From: Ancylostoma caninum
Taxonomy: Eukaryota; Nematoda; Chromadorea; Rhabditida; Ancylostomatidae
Reading direction: 5' to 3'
NCBI GenBank assembly: GCA_037903475.1
Contig: JBAJFG010000432.1
Location: forward strand, 434,001-498,000
Length of the DNA stretch: 64,000 nt
The number at the start of each line of letters is the position of its first letter. Within the stretch, counting starts at the first letter, position 1. Of this stretch, positions 11,406 through 26,400 are shown one piece after another. The translations under genes and the position numbers were made by a program. The notes beneath the pieces were generated by a model, which was not told the DNA's origin, did not search any database, and saw nothing but the letters and a program-made list of their open reading frames with translations.

Positions 11406-14400
11406 ATGCTGCCTCGACTTCGGCTGTTCACGGAGCTGTCAGTTATTCTAGCTCTTGCACGCGTTGGTGGGTAATTTTTCGCCTACTGTTGAGAGTTTTT
11501 GTCCGTTTTATCCATAATTTCGCACATAATCTACGAAATTATGCGGTATAATTATCCCAGAAACCATTCCATATCTTAAATTGCTAACTTCTCATCAGGT
11601 TCATCGCCGTTTCTAAAGTGCAAGAACTCACTAGATTTACCTACCTACAACACTCTATTGCGGTTTCACCCTAATTTTCATGATCGTTTGACCATATTAT
11701 TTGCTCTCATTGTCTTGGATTGACAATTTTTTAGTAACAGTCTTAAGTGGTCGCATTTCTCCTACTAAAGCAAAATTAAACCGAACTACTTTCCTTGTTT
11801 ATGTGGTCGTTTCCTCTGGAAAGATTTCTCTAATTTCAGCTCCACATTCTCATCCAGCGCGTTTGTGAGAAAATTCATTGTAAGCTTCGAATGTCTGAGT
11901 ATCCTCTGCAAAAAGCCGCTTCTAAGGAAGTTCCCAAGCTTACTAAAGCTATCTGAACCCATTTTATCGGGTCCTTACATATTTTGTGGATGTCCTCCAC
12001 TGCTAGCACTATCCGCATACTATTAGTTTCTTCTTCCGCTCAATTTGTTCCCTCTTCCAAGTAATCCATGCAAATCAAGACTGGATTCGATTGACAAATC
12101 AAACATTATTGCACACTACATAGTGCTGAATGCTGAGTGGTATGCGAAGAGTAGGGGCTCAAGAATGGATAACATGCTCTGCGATGCTATGTTTCAGTGC
12201 ATTTCCTGGAATTTCTTTTCTTTCACTCTCCGAGCTATTCATTTCTTTTGCTCCATCTGTTTTCTTGTTCTCTTTTGTGTTTTTGTCAACATATTGGTTT
12301 CTTTTGGTTGAAATGGAGGGTCCTTTCCACTTACGCATCTGGATTTTCTAGGCTTTCTCTTTTTCTGACAGCTGTCGTTTGAATTCCATTCCAGAGCCAG
12401 TGATGCATTTTGTACCCTTTGATCCGGGGCTTAGAATATATTGGAAATAATTTGAATAATAAATGAAATGAATAAGCAAGTAACAAGTACAGTATGTGAA
12501 TATAATATTAGGAAAATGCGATGAATCATAAATGAGTAAGAATGGAGAATAGTATCTATGCCCGATTAACTTTCTAGAGATTTCCAAAATCAAACATTCC
12601 ATTCCGATAAGTTGGAATTCTGGGAAAGGAAAGAGATAGGAATGCAGTTCTGAAGAAATCATGCTGAGGGTTAGGACGGTAAAGGGGTGTAGGGCTTCCT
12701 ATCTTTTTTTTTTGAATATTCGGATTTTCAAGTTGGTTAGCAAATTACTTAGCGAATCAATTAGATTATTTGGCTCTTATTCGGTCCCAAGTGTAGTTCC
12801 TAAGATTCCGAGCATTTAATGCAATTCTCGGTAAATGGAGCACCTGCAGAGCATGCAGATTTTTGTCAGCAGCGACTCTGATCCAGTTTACATGATAATA
12901 TCCTGGAATGACTTACCAGGGTAAACCCTTGTGGTAATGCTGGAATGACTATGCTCACGGTTGGACAGTAGGCGTGTTCAAAGACAAACAGCTGTGGCTG
13001 GATCCATGCGCTATTTCGGAAAGGTTCTAAGTTTCCCGCTCATCTGCGTGGACAAGAGCAGAATGTGACATATCTAGATATTTTTTTTATCATTAATCAT
13101 TTGTCATCACTGATTGAGACACGTCTCTTGGACAGAGAATGCTCATTTCGTGCTGGGAGAAGTTGTCCAATTCAGAACAGTTGGTAGGCAACAGATTAAC
13201 GGGGGGGGGGGGGGAACCATCATGACACCGTTTTGAGTCGTTCTCCTAGAATTAAGGTCCCTAGCCGAAACAAGGGCTGGAGTAGGAATCGTCATGAAAT
13301 CCAAATGCAGAATCTGCAAGTCTCCCAGAGGAAGTAAAAAAGGAACACGTGCCGCAAAGTACATCCACTAATTTCCTTCGAAAAAGTTATAATTAGCTCG
13401 ACATCTATATGACTTCCTTGGACGGCTTTTCGGTTCCTAAAAATAACTCTGAATTAGTTTTCATCAACTTGGACGTTTCCTTCAAATGGCATGTCCTCGA
13501 CTAATATGATGACTCCATGAGGCATGGATTCAAACACTTCCGGAGAGGAATACTTCGAAATATTTCTATCTATTACATCTAACCTTCCAGCCGTCGATTT
13601 TTAATAGTCAAAAGAGGATTGTTCGTGAGCAAACCAGCCTATCAAATTTCCCTCCTCCAGCATTTTTTCCATGGAAATTCCCACAGAAACCCCACCTGCC
13701 GCTGTTTTTGCCGTTTCGATCCGTCCTCAGCCAGCATTCGCGGGCTAATCCCAGCCGAGACGTGCTGCTCCTTGCGAACTGTCGCGAACCGCGCGGTTCT
13801 GTCAACAGACTCGATTTCGAATAAACAGCCACCGCCTGTCGGCATCTGCTCTTCTATCGTAATCCCTCACCGCTATCGGGTTACAGTAAGCTGCTCAGTC
13901 AGCTTAGAGGCTTGAAGTACTTACTGAGCGAATTAATGACCTGTGCCTAATGAGATGGCGGGTGCAGCGCAACGAGAACCAGCGTACCATTCATATTTTA
14001 CCAGGTCCGTCTGCCACCACCGCGTAATTTGCGCACGTAACCTCTCTAATTACTCCTATGGGTGGTTGTTTGAAAGAGGGATTGGTACCACTACTGGTTT
14101 TGTACTCGCTGCTGCTCTATATTCTCTTGAAGGGAGAAGCTCCTAAAAATAGCCCTACAGATTTTTATAGACCCTTTGGATTGCTAGCATTAAACACTAT
14201 CCCCTTTTTGGATGTAATCGCTCCCAAAGCTAACTCGCATCAGCGAATTCGGATGGCGACGCAAGAAAAAACTCGTGTACTTTGGGTTATACCCGCTCAT
14301 ACGTACTAGAAGTCCAATCTTGCACTTCCTCACACTTCCTTTCCTAATCCACGGAAATCTCTACAATCATAAGTGCAAGAAAAGCATTCAGTACCTTATA

Positions 14401-17400
14401 AATAGCAACCTGTTTTGCTAGACCTTATGAAGAGCAACCAGTTTTGCTAACTGGGCACCAGTTCCCTTGGATTCTTGGGAGCGTAGCAGACCCGTCGGCG
14501 CGTAATTTCAAATAAACAACAACAAAGCATTGAACTTACGATTTAAGTTGGAGTTGAATGGGAAACTAAAACTAAGGCTTCTCTGATCTGTTGCATATAA
14601 TTTGAAATTATATAGATGCTTTTTTGGGGAGATGAATAACTCAGAATTCCATTAACTATTAGGCTTTCCTAATTATTTCTATTAAATTCTTCCACAATAA
14701 TTTGAATGACGCGCCTCTGCTGGCATAAATTACGTAGGCGTCGATGAGAGAGCGTTTTCCGCGGCCTCAGGAAGCACGCGATGCGGCAGCACCACTAGCG
14801 CTGGAATCGCCGTCAGAATAGAAGACCATAAGATATTCTTGATTTTTTCCTCCTTTTCTGATGTCAATTATCAGGAAAACAAACCAACAATCAAGAAAAC
14901 CATATGGTTTGCTATCACGGCAACGATTCCGGAGCGAGCGGCGCGGTCATGCGGCGGGCTTCCCAAATCCGCGGAAATCACACTTTCACCGATGCTCAGT
15001 GTACGTGCGTAAGGATGTGGCAGCTACGTAGTTGGAGATCCTCCCTGACCCTTCTGAAGAATGCATCTACAAATCAAACGTTATTTTCTCTACCATAAAG
15101 ACAAGGGGTAAATCCGGTAAGAACAATACAGACCATATACCCGATCTTTTGAAGCCAATTTGCCCTGAAATTTGGAGAAAATGGGTAATCGTTAATTGCG
15201 CAAGAATTATTTTTTAATGAAAGCTTTAAGACCAGGATGAAAACTTCCTCTGAAGCGTGAAAATTTTGTTTTAATTTTTGACGTGCACTTTACCTGATGG
15301 TGAAGTGTCCTCTCCTGATATTTACTCGGATCTGGAGAATCCATAACAGCTACTGGAGCAGCAGGGCCTTGCTGTTGGTCACAGCAGATTTAATCAGCCG
15401 CAGCTATTTTATGGTAGGACCCATGTAAGTACATACACATGCGCTGCTGTATTACCTTCTAAAGCAATGAACACGCTACGGACTGGAATAGGGGTCCTTT
15501 AAGATTCTATTTACTATCGAGAACTGATTCAGTTCTCCTATAACCAGCACACTCGTTGCATTTTAGAAACTTAGAAACCTCGCTTCCAAATTCTCTCAAC
15601 TCTTCAGACATTGAAATTTTCGCATTAGATCCAGTCGTCTGAGTACAAGTTACATGATTGTTCCGTTTGCATTCTCACAGTTGCTTCCAGAACAACTGCT
15701 CTAACAATGTGCTTAAAGGCAGAGTCCCACCTGGGAAGTCGTATAGTGACTTATTCAGCGCCAGAATCTGCTTGCACTGTTGAAAGCGATGTTTTATGTG
15801 AATCGCCACAAACCCATATTGAATCCGTGTATTTTGAGGAGTCTTTTGAAAGCCTGCTGGCAAGGGAAAGGGTTCTCGGCCGTTGGACCCTCGTAGAACC
15901 GCTGAAAGGCCGTTTTGAAGCATTTCACACATATCGTAAGAATTAGCTTGTCGAATACATTCAGAAACTATTGATATGTCAGATAGATAATGAGGTAAAC
16001 AAGTTCTTTATTTGTATTTATTTGCCTAGTACATCGCAAGGGTGTGCACAATAAAGAACTACAAACGGCCAAAACGTAACGAAGGATGTTCATTAGATCT
16101 TCTTGTCACAGTAAAATAATTTCTCATTCTATTATACATTGGGACAGAATGTGAAGGAGAAAATTGCCTATTTTCATGATGCACGCGATTTACGTGCACT
16201 AAAAATGATAGTAAGAGGAAATTTGTAAAATCAATGAAGATTTTATATTAGCTTTCGCGATACCATATTTTCTATTCCTTTATAAATCTGATTCTGGTGA
16301 CCTTGAGATCCGTAATCTGGACCAATTATATTGCATTTTTAAAGACAAGTTTTGGGACTTTTATGTGACGAACTCTTGGTTAGCCATCCATACAATAATG
16401 CGTTTTTCCCATCTGTAACTCTATTTCTGGAATTCCCACAGTGCTAAACCCGTTTCTGACGAGATCGCAGTTTTCCTCACACTCCCTCCCCCAACACTCG
16501 GTGCCATTGTCTCGATGGGATGCTTCTCATGAGTGCTTATTTCTTTGTTCTGTAATTTGATAGGGAAGCCCGTCAATGAAGGAAATCTAGCTGAAAAATC
16601 TGAAAACCTCAAATTCTTGGCAATCTGGATTTTTTAGCTAAAATATCAGATAGAGTTCTTAGAGCTGTGCTCCCTTGAAGTTGGCTAGAAATGTGATTTT
16701 GGAGCAATTTGAAATTTTGACTCAAAATTCACCCGTTTCATGAGTATCCGAATATCCTGAAAACTATTAAATAGTTGATTTTTTGCTTATAGATCGCATG
16801 CAAATAATATGATAAAAATGTAAAATTCTGATGTCTAGTCCTTTCTATCCACCTATATATTTGAAAAAAACCTAACAACAGCCAGTAATTCGCAAATAAC
16901 AATGTGGCAACTATGGAAAGCCTCAACATTCTCCTTGCTCGAGACCCAAGAAGCTCCGACTCTTGTCCCAGAAGCCTGGCTACCTCTTCCGCACAGATTT
17001 CGTATAGTTTGACGACACCGTGCCCGACTCGTCACGAGATCCAAACAGAGCAATTAAGATATTTCCACGCATAATTGCGCATTTTGGTGGCACGATTCAC
17101 GAGCAGCAGCAAAATGGAGTCGTTTGTCGTGGTATGCGGACGCTGGATAGCGGCCGTGTTTACTCTTCTGCTGCTGCTGCTGCGTACGGACGATAGAAAA
17201 GCTATGAGGCGATTACATATACATAATTGCATAACACCACTCGACGACAAGTAGTAGCCATCCGCACAAACACCGACGGCGCCGTCGGTGCCGAGCCGCC
17301 CACCCGCCTTTCGGATCCGGGGAGCCGCGTGAGCGATAAGCGGCAGGCGTTTTTTCCTTCGTTTTATGGATGACTTGCTGGCGTTGGAGTTGCCGCCATA

Positions 17401-20400
17401 GATGTCTAGGGGCGAATTCGTGGAGAAATCAGGATGTGCCGGTGGATTTTGATAAAAACGAGGCCAGGTCGGCGTGTTTGGAGAGTTTCCGGGGGATATA
17501 TGCTGACATATATGCTGACCTTGAGAAAGCCTAGGGAAAGACTCCTTAGTTATCCTATTTTGACGACATTTCCCTAAGCATCTACTGGTTTTTTTAAAAT
17601 GTTCTGCACTTATTTTTTTGCTCTTATCTTTCCAAAGCGAAGCTGTCGATGGAGGCTGGAACTTGAAAATTTTCTTGTAAATCCTCTGAATGGAAGACGA
17701 CCAGATATTCCACTGGATCCACATGGTACCTCCATTTATACGGCATGTCGGGTTGGCTCCTAATTAGATCAAGGCGTTGTTTTCTTCCGGTGTACTGACC
17801 ATTCTACTGATTCAGATCGTTTTCACAGTGCTAGCGCAATCGCATTAATTGCGTTTCATCGTGGAGAAATGGAGAAATGCTATATACGAAATGACCCATG
17901 CATGTGTCACAGGGACAGACCGGTTGATAGCAGTGAAATTCATGGACAAGAAGACTATCAGAGGGTCAAAATACAGCTATGAGCAAGTCCGGACCACAGG
18001 ACTCTTATTCAGCTAGCAGGCAGTGGCGGGGAGGGGGGGGGGGGTCGACAGATAAATTTGGAAGTTAGTCGCTCTTCACAAATACTTTATACAGCGATCC
18101 AAACTCTAATTTTTTTCTTATTTTTGGTTGCTTATTTCTATTATTACCTCTTTAGCACTTATTTTTATTTATTAATATTGAAATTGATAATTTTGTTATT
18201 CGAACTGGGTCCCGAAGGTAGCGCCACCTCCGTTCCCCCCCCCCCCCTCTCCCCCTCTTCCTCTCCCCCTTGGTCACGAGCATTTTTCCATTCACCACTA
18301 CTAGAAAATCATCGTTTGTAGTAGCATAGGTAATACTTTCTGTTATTATCCAGACGCAACCTTAGGTGATGAAGGATAAGGCAAACATAAGGGTGAGGTG
18401 AATAGTCAAAGTGAGCATCTTTCGAATCTTTGGAATCAAGTGTGAACGTTCGAGTAAAGAGTTCAGACGATAATCACCTTGAAAATAATCTTCTCAAAAG
18501 TTTGTTGGCAGTGGTTTCTAGTGGAGCGTCCGGCGATTTAAATCTTCAGATATGTTTTCTTCTTGCTTTTTTTTCTGGGATCCATGGAATTGTCTGAAGA
18601 GAAAAGGCTAAGCCTAATCTCAATTCTATCTTTCCGGTTTCACGAGGAAGGATTTCCTCTGCTCTGGGTGGCAAGACACATTGCATTATAAATTACTTGG
18701 GAGACAGAACCTCCTTGTCATCCGTTATCTATTGTATATTTCGCTCTTTTGTTGATACATTATCGATTATTTTCTTTTCTCACTCCTTTATATAAATGCT
18801 TGTTGTATCATGTCCCCGCGGAACCTTAATCATCTAACGCAAAAACACAACGAGCGTCGAATTCTCCCCAATTCCCTTGAAGATGGCTTTCCCTGGAAGA
18901 CGCTGAATGCCTGCGTACTTATACTAGTATCCAGGACGCCATATCTTTTTAGATCTCAACCGCCCCGGCAATAATCCCAGCCCGCCATCGCGATATGGGC
19001 CATTATTAGTAGTAAGTTATCGGGCGGATTTGATAAATAGAAACGGCCCCTGGGGAGCCCATCGAGGCCAGGCGCAAGACGCCTGAACACCCTTCGAAAA
19101 TGGAAGGCGAAACTAAGAAAAGGGCCTCAAGCATGTGCAGCTGATGTGAATAGGGTTGGGTAGTGTGTGTAGGGATTGTTGTGAGAAAGCTGTAGAGATG
19201 TGTCTATGAATTTGTTCTTTTGGGCCAGATCAGGTTGTTAGCTTTTGGTAAACGTTCCACAAGTTGACTATGTCGAGAATTTCCAAAGGCTTAAGTAGGG
19301 CGAATCCAGTTAAAGTTGAAAGGTCCTCCTTGGATATGAAGTGATTTCTGATGGAACTTGCAGGAATTTTCTAATGAAAAAAAACATGAAACAAACATAG
19401 ACAGAACAAGGATATTTTAAAAAATGCCCCAAATGTTTTTACAAATGCTCTTTTTGCAGAATCGAACGGAAATTTGGCCGAATCTAAATTTCATCTTCGA
19501 TAACTAGGTAGCTTCATGAAAATATGTAGGAGTCCAGTTAGATTCTACTGAGCCAACGTATTATGATAAGAACTTGCGAGGATTTTCTAACTATTCTTCG
19601 GTAAATAATAATATTCCAAATAATAAGATTCCGTCTACAAAAAGGTGTAGGCATGAACTGCGCAGATCTCCAAATTTCTCTTCTTTGGTTGCAGTTGTCA
19701 CGCTATAAGAGATTTCAACTCTTCGAAGGTTTTTTGCAGGAACAGACGATTCAGAAATTGGGTATAAGACCATTCTGGGTCCGTGACAGAGTCGTAACCG
19801 AGCCTATAAGTACATTTACGGCACCATTTGCTTTATTGGGGTTAATCCGGTCCGGGAAAAGCATTTCGTTGAGGATGTTTTGCAACTGTTGGTCCTGCGC
19901 AAGAACATATCCAACAGCCGCCAGGTGCTGCAAACGTTGTGATCGCAACAAGAACACGAGAAAAACAGTAATCCTATTAATTTCCGAGCTGCTGGAGGAA
20001 ATACGAAAAGTGAAGGATTTTTGCTGGCCTTGCCGAAGATGATTATTATCATTAAGGTGGCTGCTGAGTTTTCGGGCATTTGGGGAACAAATTTCATTTT
20101 TTCACAGTATTAAAACGACATCAACGAATCGTTTGAAATATATCCCACCATCATTGCATTTCTACCCCGGTATGAGTAGGTCGTCGATGCCGGTCCTGAA
20201 AGTCAAAGGCTCTTGAAGACCTAGTTCAATCCACAAAAAATGGCTTCACAAAATTTCCTTCCATGTTTGGTCATGTTGCACAAATAAAGTCTATTCCCGT
20301 AGGGAGGTTAGTTCAAGAGAAATTAGAGAAGAGAGCGGTGGTGGGAACATGCGGTAGCTTGCGGAGAGTCAAGGTAGAACATGTGTATTTCTTATTTATC

Positions 20401-23400
20401 GCAAAACTTGCAACTTTATGGTTGTTCATGTACTCAAATATCGTCATTCTTGACGCCAACTATATCTGCTGGCACTCTAGTCATCCTCGCTAACGACGGG
20501 CCACTTTACCACTGCTCTCGCAAGTGTCCGGAAAAAGGAAATCCGTCATCAAAATGTAAATGAGCCTGTCAGACGGACGCACGTTGACAGGCGCCCGCCG
20601 CCAACGGCTCGTTGACTTTCTGATCCGCGCTTTCACAGCAACATGGCAGCACGTAGTTGGGAACTTAGTTGGGGACAAGTGTACGCAAAACATAGTAAAA
20701 ATAGCCGAAGGATCGCAGTAGGAGTCCATATCCTCACTGATCTTTGGCCCCCATTGCTGTTGCACGCAACTGCACACATAGTTGTCGCTGCTTTAATGAC
20801 CTGAATGCATGCGAATTGGCAAACTGCTTTAGATTGCCCTTTTTGGTCAATGTTCTTGCTCCATACATGAATAATATTATTGAGCAATCTCAAATTGGGC
20901 TATTCAACAATGATGTTTCTGAAAGGCAGAGAAATTCGCTGCTGATTGATGGTGGAGAGGAAAAAAGTGTGAAAAACGCCTAGGAGCTAACGCCTGTGTT
21001 TTTCAGGTCTGTGCGCTTCCGATGAAGTCCTTTCTTGTCTTCGGCAAGAGCGATCCAAGCATGAAAATCCTGTACAGAATGTAGTTACGGTAACAGCACA
21101 AGAGCCAGCGTACCTTCATTGTCGGATACCGGAAGGATCGAATCACATGGTGGGTCAGCGCTTTGCAAAGCCTGTACTATCACCAATGAAATGGAATTCC
21201 ATGAAATTGTATCCAGACATGGAAAGTATTTTTTAACTTTTTTCTACGTCGCTTAATCCTTCCATAATTTCCTTTGTGCGGGTACTCTTAATGTGAAGGC
21301 TTGGGGATGCAAAACGCCAAGGAGCGAGTTACGAAATGTGTTCCTTAGACGCTCGAATAACTAAATAAATTACCATTTCAACTACTACCACTACAGTTAC
21401 TACACTAAATTCCGTAATCTTTTGCGACGCTTGGGTCTTGCTTGACCCTGAAATTATATTACAGAGATGTTATAGCTTCAAAGAGTTGTTGTACTGTAAA
21501 CAGAGGCTTCGGACTACTATCCTAGATACAATTAGGTTTGCCTAAAAGTCTTGCACCAACATTTGTTTCTCGATTCAGAGTGTCTTGGTTTTGAATTGAA
21601 ATTCTTTGGCAAAAGAATGAGGTATAATGTCACACTACTTCTCAGTAAAAATTGGCAGACAAGGATTCATCCATAACCATTACTGTTGTGATTGTTTGAA
21701 AAAAGTGTAAAGCTTGGTGTTAGACTTCCAGACGAACCTAATGGAAATGGCTGTGCTCAACTTATTCAAGTTCTTCACCTCTTCTGGAGATAACTTTTTC
21801 AATCCTTTTCAATTTCAATGATCTTCAGATTTTTTTCATTTTTAGATGTTCTGCACACAATTTCACTTAATGAAGCAATGCAAAGACCCTATCTTAAACT
21901 CTAATTACGTATAGACAGCGCGAATTGTATGAGCTCTTCAATTCACTGCCCTGAGAGTGATTTTGGTTTTTTATTGATTTACCTGCCAGTCGTTCTGCTG
22001 CTGAACGTAAGTGAATCCTGCTGTGTGGGTATCTGGGAATAGTTCCCAGATACCCACACAGCAGGATTCACTTACGTTCCCAGGAAAGTTGCAGCCCTCC
22101 TGTTCGATCAGGATAGATTTTCTGAGAAATGCATATATGTACAATATTCACCTTCAAGTTTCATCGCTAGATGGAAGAGATCACTCGGATAAGCTGACCC
22201 TTTGTCTGGAGGGTAATTCGTTGTGTGACGCGCGTGTCTCACATTTGCATGAAGAACTATGTCGTTTCAAAATTGAAGGAGACGATTTTCTCCAACAGAG
22301 GCCTAATTGAATCCAAAAGATTTGAGCCAATCAGTTAGTTCCCCTGTGCCTATTCAGAATGAAAATCAGAATAAGCCACACATTATCCTCTGTTCGAGCA
22401 CCGAGAAAAATCTGCGTATTCGATCTCCTTACTTAGCGCCTTGCTCAACGACCACAAGCGGCTGTTGAACTTTTGCTTTCCCCTGCATCGAGGAGTTGAT
22501 TGAGCTAATTACTAATGAATGACATGAGTACCTTCGAATCCGCTGTGCCAGGCTTGCAGTTCGCTGTGCAGTCAGATGAGCGCACAATTCGCTGGAGGAA
22601 CAATTGAGGTAATGAGAAGCGCAGTGAAGCGCAAGATGAACTTCCACGCTGTGCAGGTACATCGAGGGGAACTGCACCTTACCTGGGCTGGTATGCATTA
22701 ACAAAAGTATAAAAATAAACTATGTATCAACAAAAATTTATGAGAGTTCTTTTTACTTTTATTTATTTATTTAATTGCGCCTCGAGGGCAGGCCAAAGAA
22801 TACATCAAGAGTAAAATGAACAAAACACAACTAAGAGTAGCAGCACCTCCACGGGAAGTTGTTAGTAAGGGCTAAGCCAAGAAGGAACTGGAACTGAAGG
22901 TTAGAAACAGCTCGACATTGAACTAAAAAAAAGTTACTCTAGAGTGCTTGCAGGAAACTTTGTTTCTTAGTACGTCAAGTTAGCATACAACGAAATCGAT
23001 GAGTCCCTGTCGTTTTCAAATAGAAAGAAAATCTGATTCCGACCTGATTCTGGCAAACTACCAGAAGAATCTGATATTCAGGTGGCTTGGACCCGCTCAT
23101 CAGATCAAGCGCTGCTCACTGCTGGCCAGCATTCGTTCACCTCTGATCCACGATTCCAAGTGTCTAGGAAGTCCGACACTGATTGGATTCTGATATTAAG
23201 GTACGTCTGCTTTTTGCGTTTGGTTCTTTGTGCCAATTTGTTAAAGTGGACGGGTAAGGAGCTATTAAAGACCTCATGGACCCAGAGGTGCGCTTGTAAA
23301 TAGATCTTCATAATCTTAGTTAGTAGAATACGATAATCTATGAAAGTTCCCATAGAAAATGATATGTCGGGTGTTGTTTAACTTCGAAACTGTTCTATGA

Positions 23401-26400
23401 ATGGTTTTTACCAGAAATAATTGAAAAAAAGGAGAATCACGTCTTACATTTGATAAGCTACATTTATAGTCTCATCGGAGTCTGACCCGGTCGGATAACG
23501 GAGATCAGTACGTATCTTTTGTATTCGACCGGATCGGACTCCGACGAGACTATAAATGTAGCTATAGAAGGCATGTAGTGAGGGTTCACATAGGCTAGGG
23601 TTGGTAGAATGTTTACTAGAATATTTTCATTCCTTTGCTCATTCATTCACTTATTCATTCATTCTTTCTTTCATTTTTCAATCATTCATTCATTCACTCA
23701 CTCATTGATTTATTCATTCACTCACTCATTCATTCATTCATTCATTCATTCACTAATTCATTCATTGTTTCTTTCTTTCTTTCTTTCTTTCCTTCTTTCT
23801 TTCATTCATTCAGTTAGTCACCCTCATGGGCACTTTAGTGCTTGTTTACCTCAACGCTGTCAAGAGACAGTGAAATTCGAAGCTGGTGCATTTATTTCTA
23901 TCTAATTTTTTTTTCTTCTTCTCTCTCTTTTTTGTCATTTGTTTCATATCTTTTCTCTATCTCACACTTTTTCTTTCCAAAACCTCCAGTTTGACCGATC
24001 AAGCTTTTGTAGATGTTTCGTAGACGTTATTAGTAGCAAACTATCGATTGTGTGCTCTGCTCGTAGGATAACAAAAGCAAAATCTTGAACGTTTGGTCTT
24101 CGACCCGACCTGAGGAAAGTATTTTTCTTCTGATATTTCTATCTGAACTCATGGTTCTCAGTGCACTTCCTCAATAAGCGCACGCGAAGGATGTCGTCAA
24201 AAAAGGAGTGCGTGCTTATAAAAGCGCGCAGATATGTGGGCCGGAGACCATTAAGGAGAACTTCTCTTGAAGGCTAATCGGCGTCGATTGAGCCACCATT
24301 CCAGTTTTTTGTTGCTATACACGTATGCTTCCTTAATCTTCTCCTCTGATGGCTTTCTAGTCATTTTAAAACCTATTTCGGAGCAATTTCTGAATTTGAG
24401 AACAAACCTAAAAGAATTGAGTGGCTAAAATCTACGAGCGTTGCGCATGCGTGAAGAGAATGACTTCCACAAGCTGTCAGAAAAATTTTCCCAATTGCCT
24501 TTCTTTCCTTCTTATTTCAAGCGTCCATGGATCTGGAGGCTCCAAATCCTCAGAAAAACTCGGAAACGAATCTGGTGGCCGTATTTGCACTAGCATGCGT
24601 TGCCAGCCGTTAACATGGACGATTTGTGGTTCCGGCCTGCCTGCCTGCCGGTGTAAATCGAGGGGCTGACGCTAATGGGATCTATGGGCCAGGTTGCGAG
24701 GCGCATACAGCACATAACAGCCAGTCAAACATGCAAATTAGGGGTTGACGGAGCATGAGGGGACATGTCGCCTGGATTACAATGTTTTCCATCGGCTAAT
24801 ATGCGAATGTTCTGCATGAATGGGCTCGGAGCAAAAGTTTTTCTGGGTTATCTTTTGTGAGTAGAGGTAATTGACAGTGAATTTTTGGGACAAAAAAGTT
24901 GTTTGAGCGTGGTTTACTGGGTTGAAACGCAGTTTTACCATATGCAGGCAAAACATGTCAGTTGTTGTACTTTCTGTTAAATGGACTATTCGACCCTTTA
25001 TTGCTGCAATTTAATGCAAAACCTTTTTTGAGGCTAAATATTTTAAGATTTGAATTCAGCACTAGGACAACTGCCACTTTCCAACGGTGTATAATTAATT
25101 CAAGGGGTAAATATTCCGGAAACCCCTGGCGACGCATCCAACCAAATGAGAGGTGGTTAATTCACATATTTGGGCAAAAGCTGGAGAACAAAGGCGAATT
25201 AGGGAATGGCCGATGAAAGGGCATTCGTCATCCATAACACCTCCAACACTAGCTGTCCACAAGGCGTTTTATTGCAGGCGCAATACTATGAATAAGATAA
25301 TAGCCCTTGAAACCAGAGTGAGGGATAAGTTGTGGTACCATGGTAGCACTTATACTCGCATTTCTGAAGGGTCTTCAAAATATCCATTTCAAAAAGCGGA
25401 ACCCGTGAAGGGAGAAGGGAAAGACAAGTCGAATGGGAGGAATCGGGGAGAAATTAGGATGACTTCTGTGTTGGGATCCATGAAACTCTGGTTTCGTTTA
25501 TGTATTTTAAAGAATCGCAGGACCCTGGATTGGAACTATCATTGAGATTATCCAAGGTAATCGTGTTGACGTCCGTGTTAACGATGTGCAAATTTGCGGA
25601 TTGATGACCCATTTACCCCTGGTAATTTTAAAGATGCATACGAGCTCATGTCCACAAGTCCCCTATATCTTCTCGGTGAACCTGGGTAATATCCAAGGTG
25701 CCGATAAAAAAAGCGCAATTGCATCTCCCGAGCATCACAAGAACCAAATAGTCTACATAAATCAAATGACGGCTTTCTGGGCCAAGATGCACAATTGAAA
25801 TTACCCAGGGTAAACGTGATGACGCCTAACGGTGGCTTAACTATGGATAAAATTAATGCGTTGACCCAGGGTAATCTCAATGATGCATGCGGTACCTGAT
25901 TGATTAGAAGCTCCACTTCCACTACTTTCACTAGAACTCGAAAGGTGAAGAACATAATTCTCACATAAACTACTATATTTTAGTAAGTTCGATCATTTTC
26001 TCCCGTAACAATTCGTTCTCGGCAGATCTTACAACGTTATTTTTGAATGCGCGATATTTTTACCTAATTTTTGCAGTGTTTCACCACTTGATAGCGAAAT
26101 TTTGAACCATATTATGACCCCGTCACAGCCGCCAATCATCCCCTTACCACTTGACGATCCCCTTCAGACAGAGCAAGTTGGCAGGTGTTTAATGATGAGT
26201 GCGGAATTGGACTAGCGAGGGGCCTCGTCGTTGTGATTGGGCTGTGCCGACGACGGTGATGTGATTAGGAATGTAATCGTGTGTGGCTTCTCTTCTCCCT
26301 GCAAAGAGCACTCGGAGGGCACCGACTTGCCAAATCTTCTGCCTAGCGATGCAGGGTTCGATTGCTTGGGTTTTAGCGTTCTCATTGGTTCTGTTATGAA

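Noticed and set aside
17032..17724. 230-codon minus-strand frame in zig-8 intron 1
   Set aside because: No domain, no splice context and no recognisable similarity; it lies in a GC-richer patch where stops are rarer.
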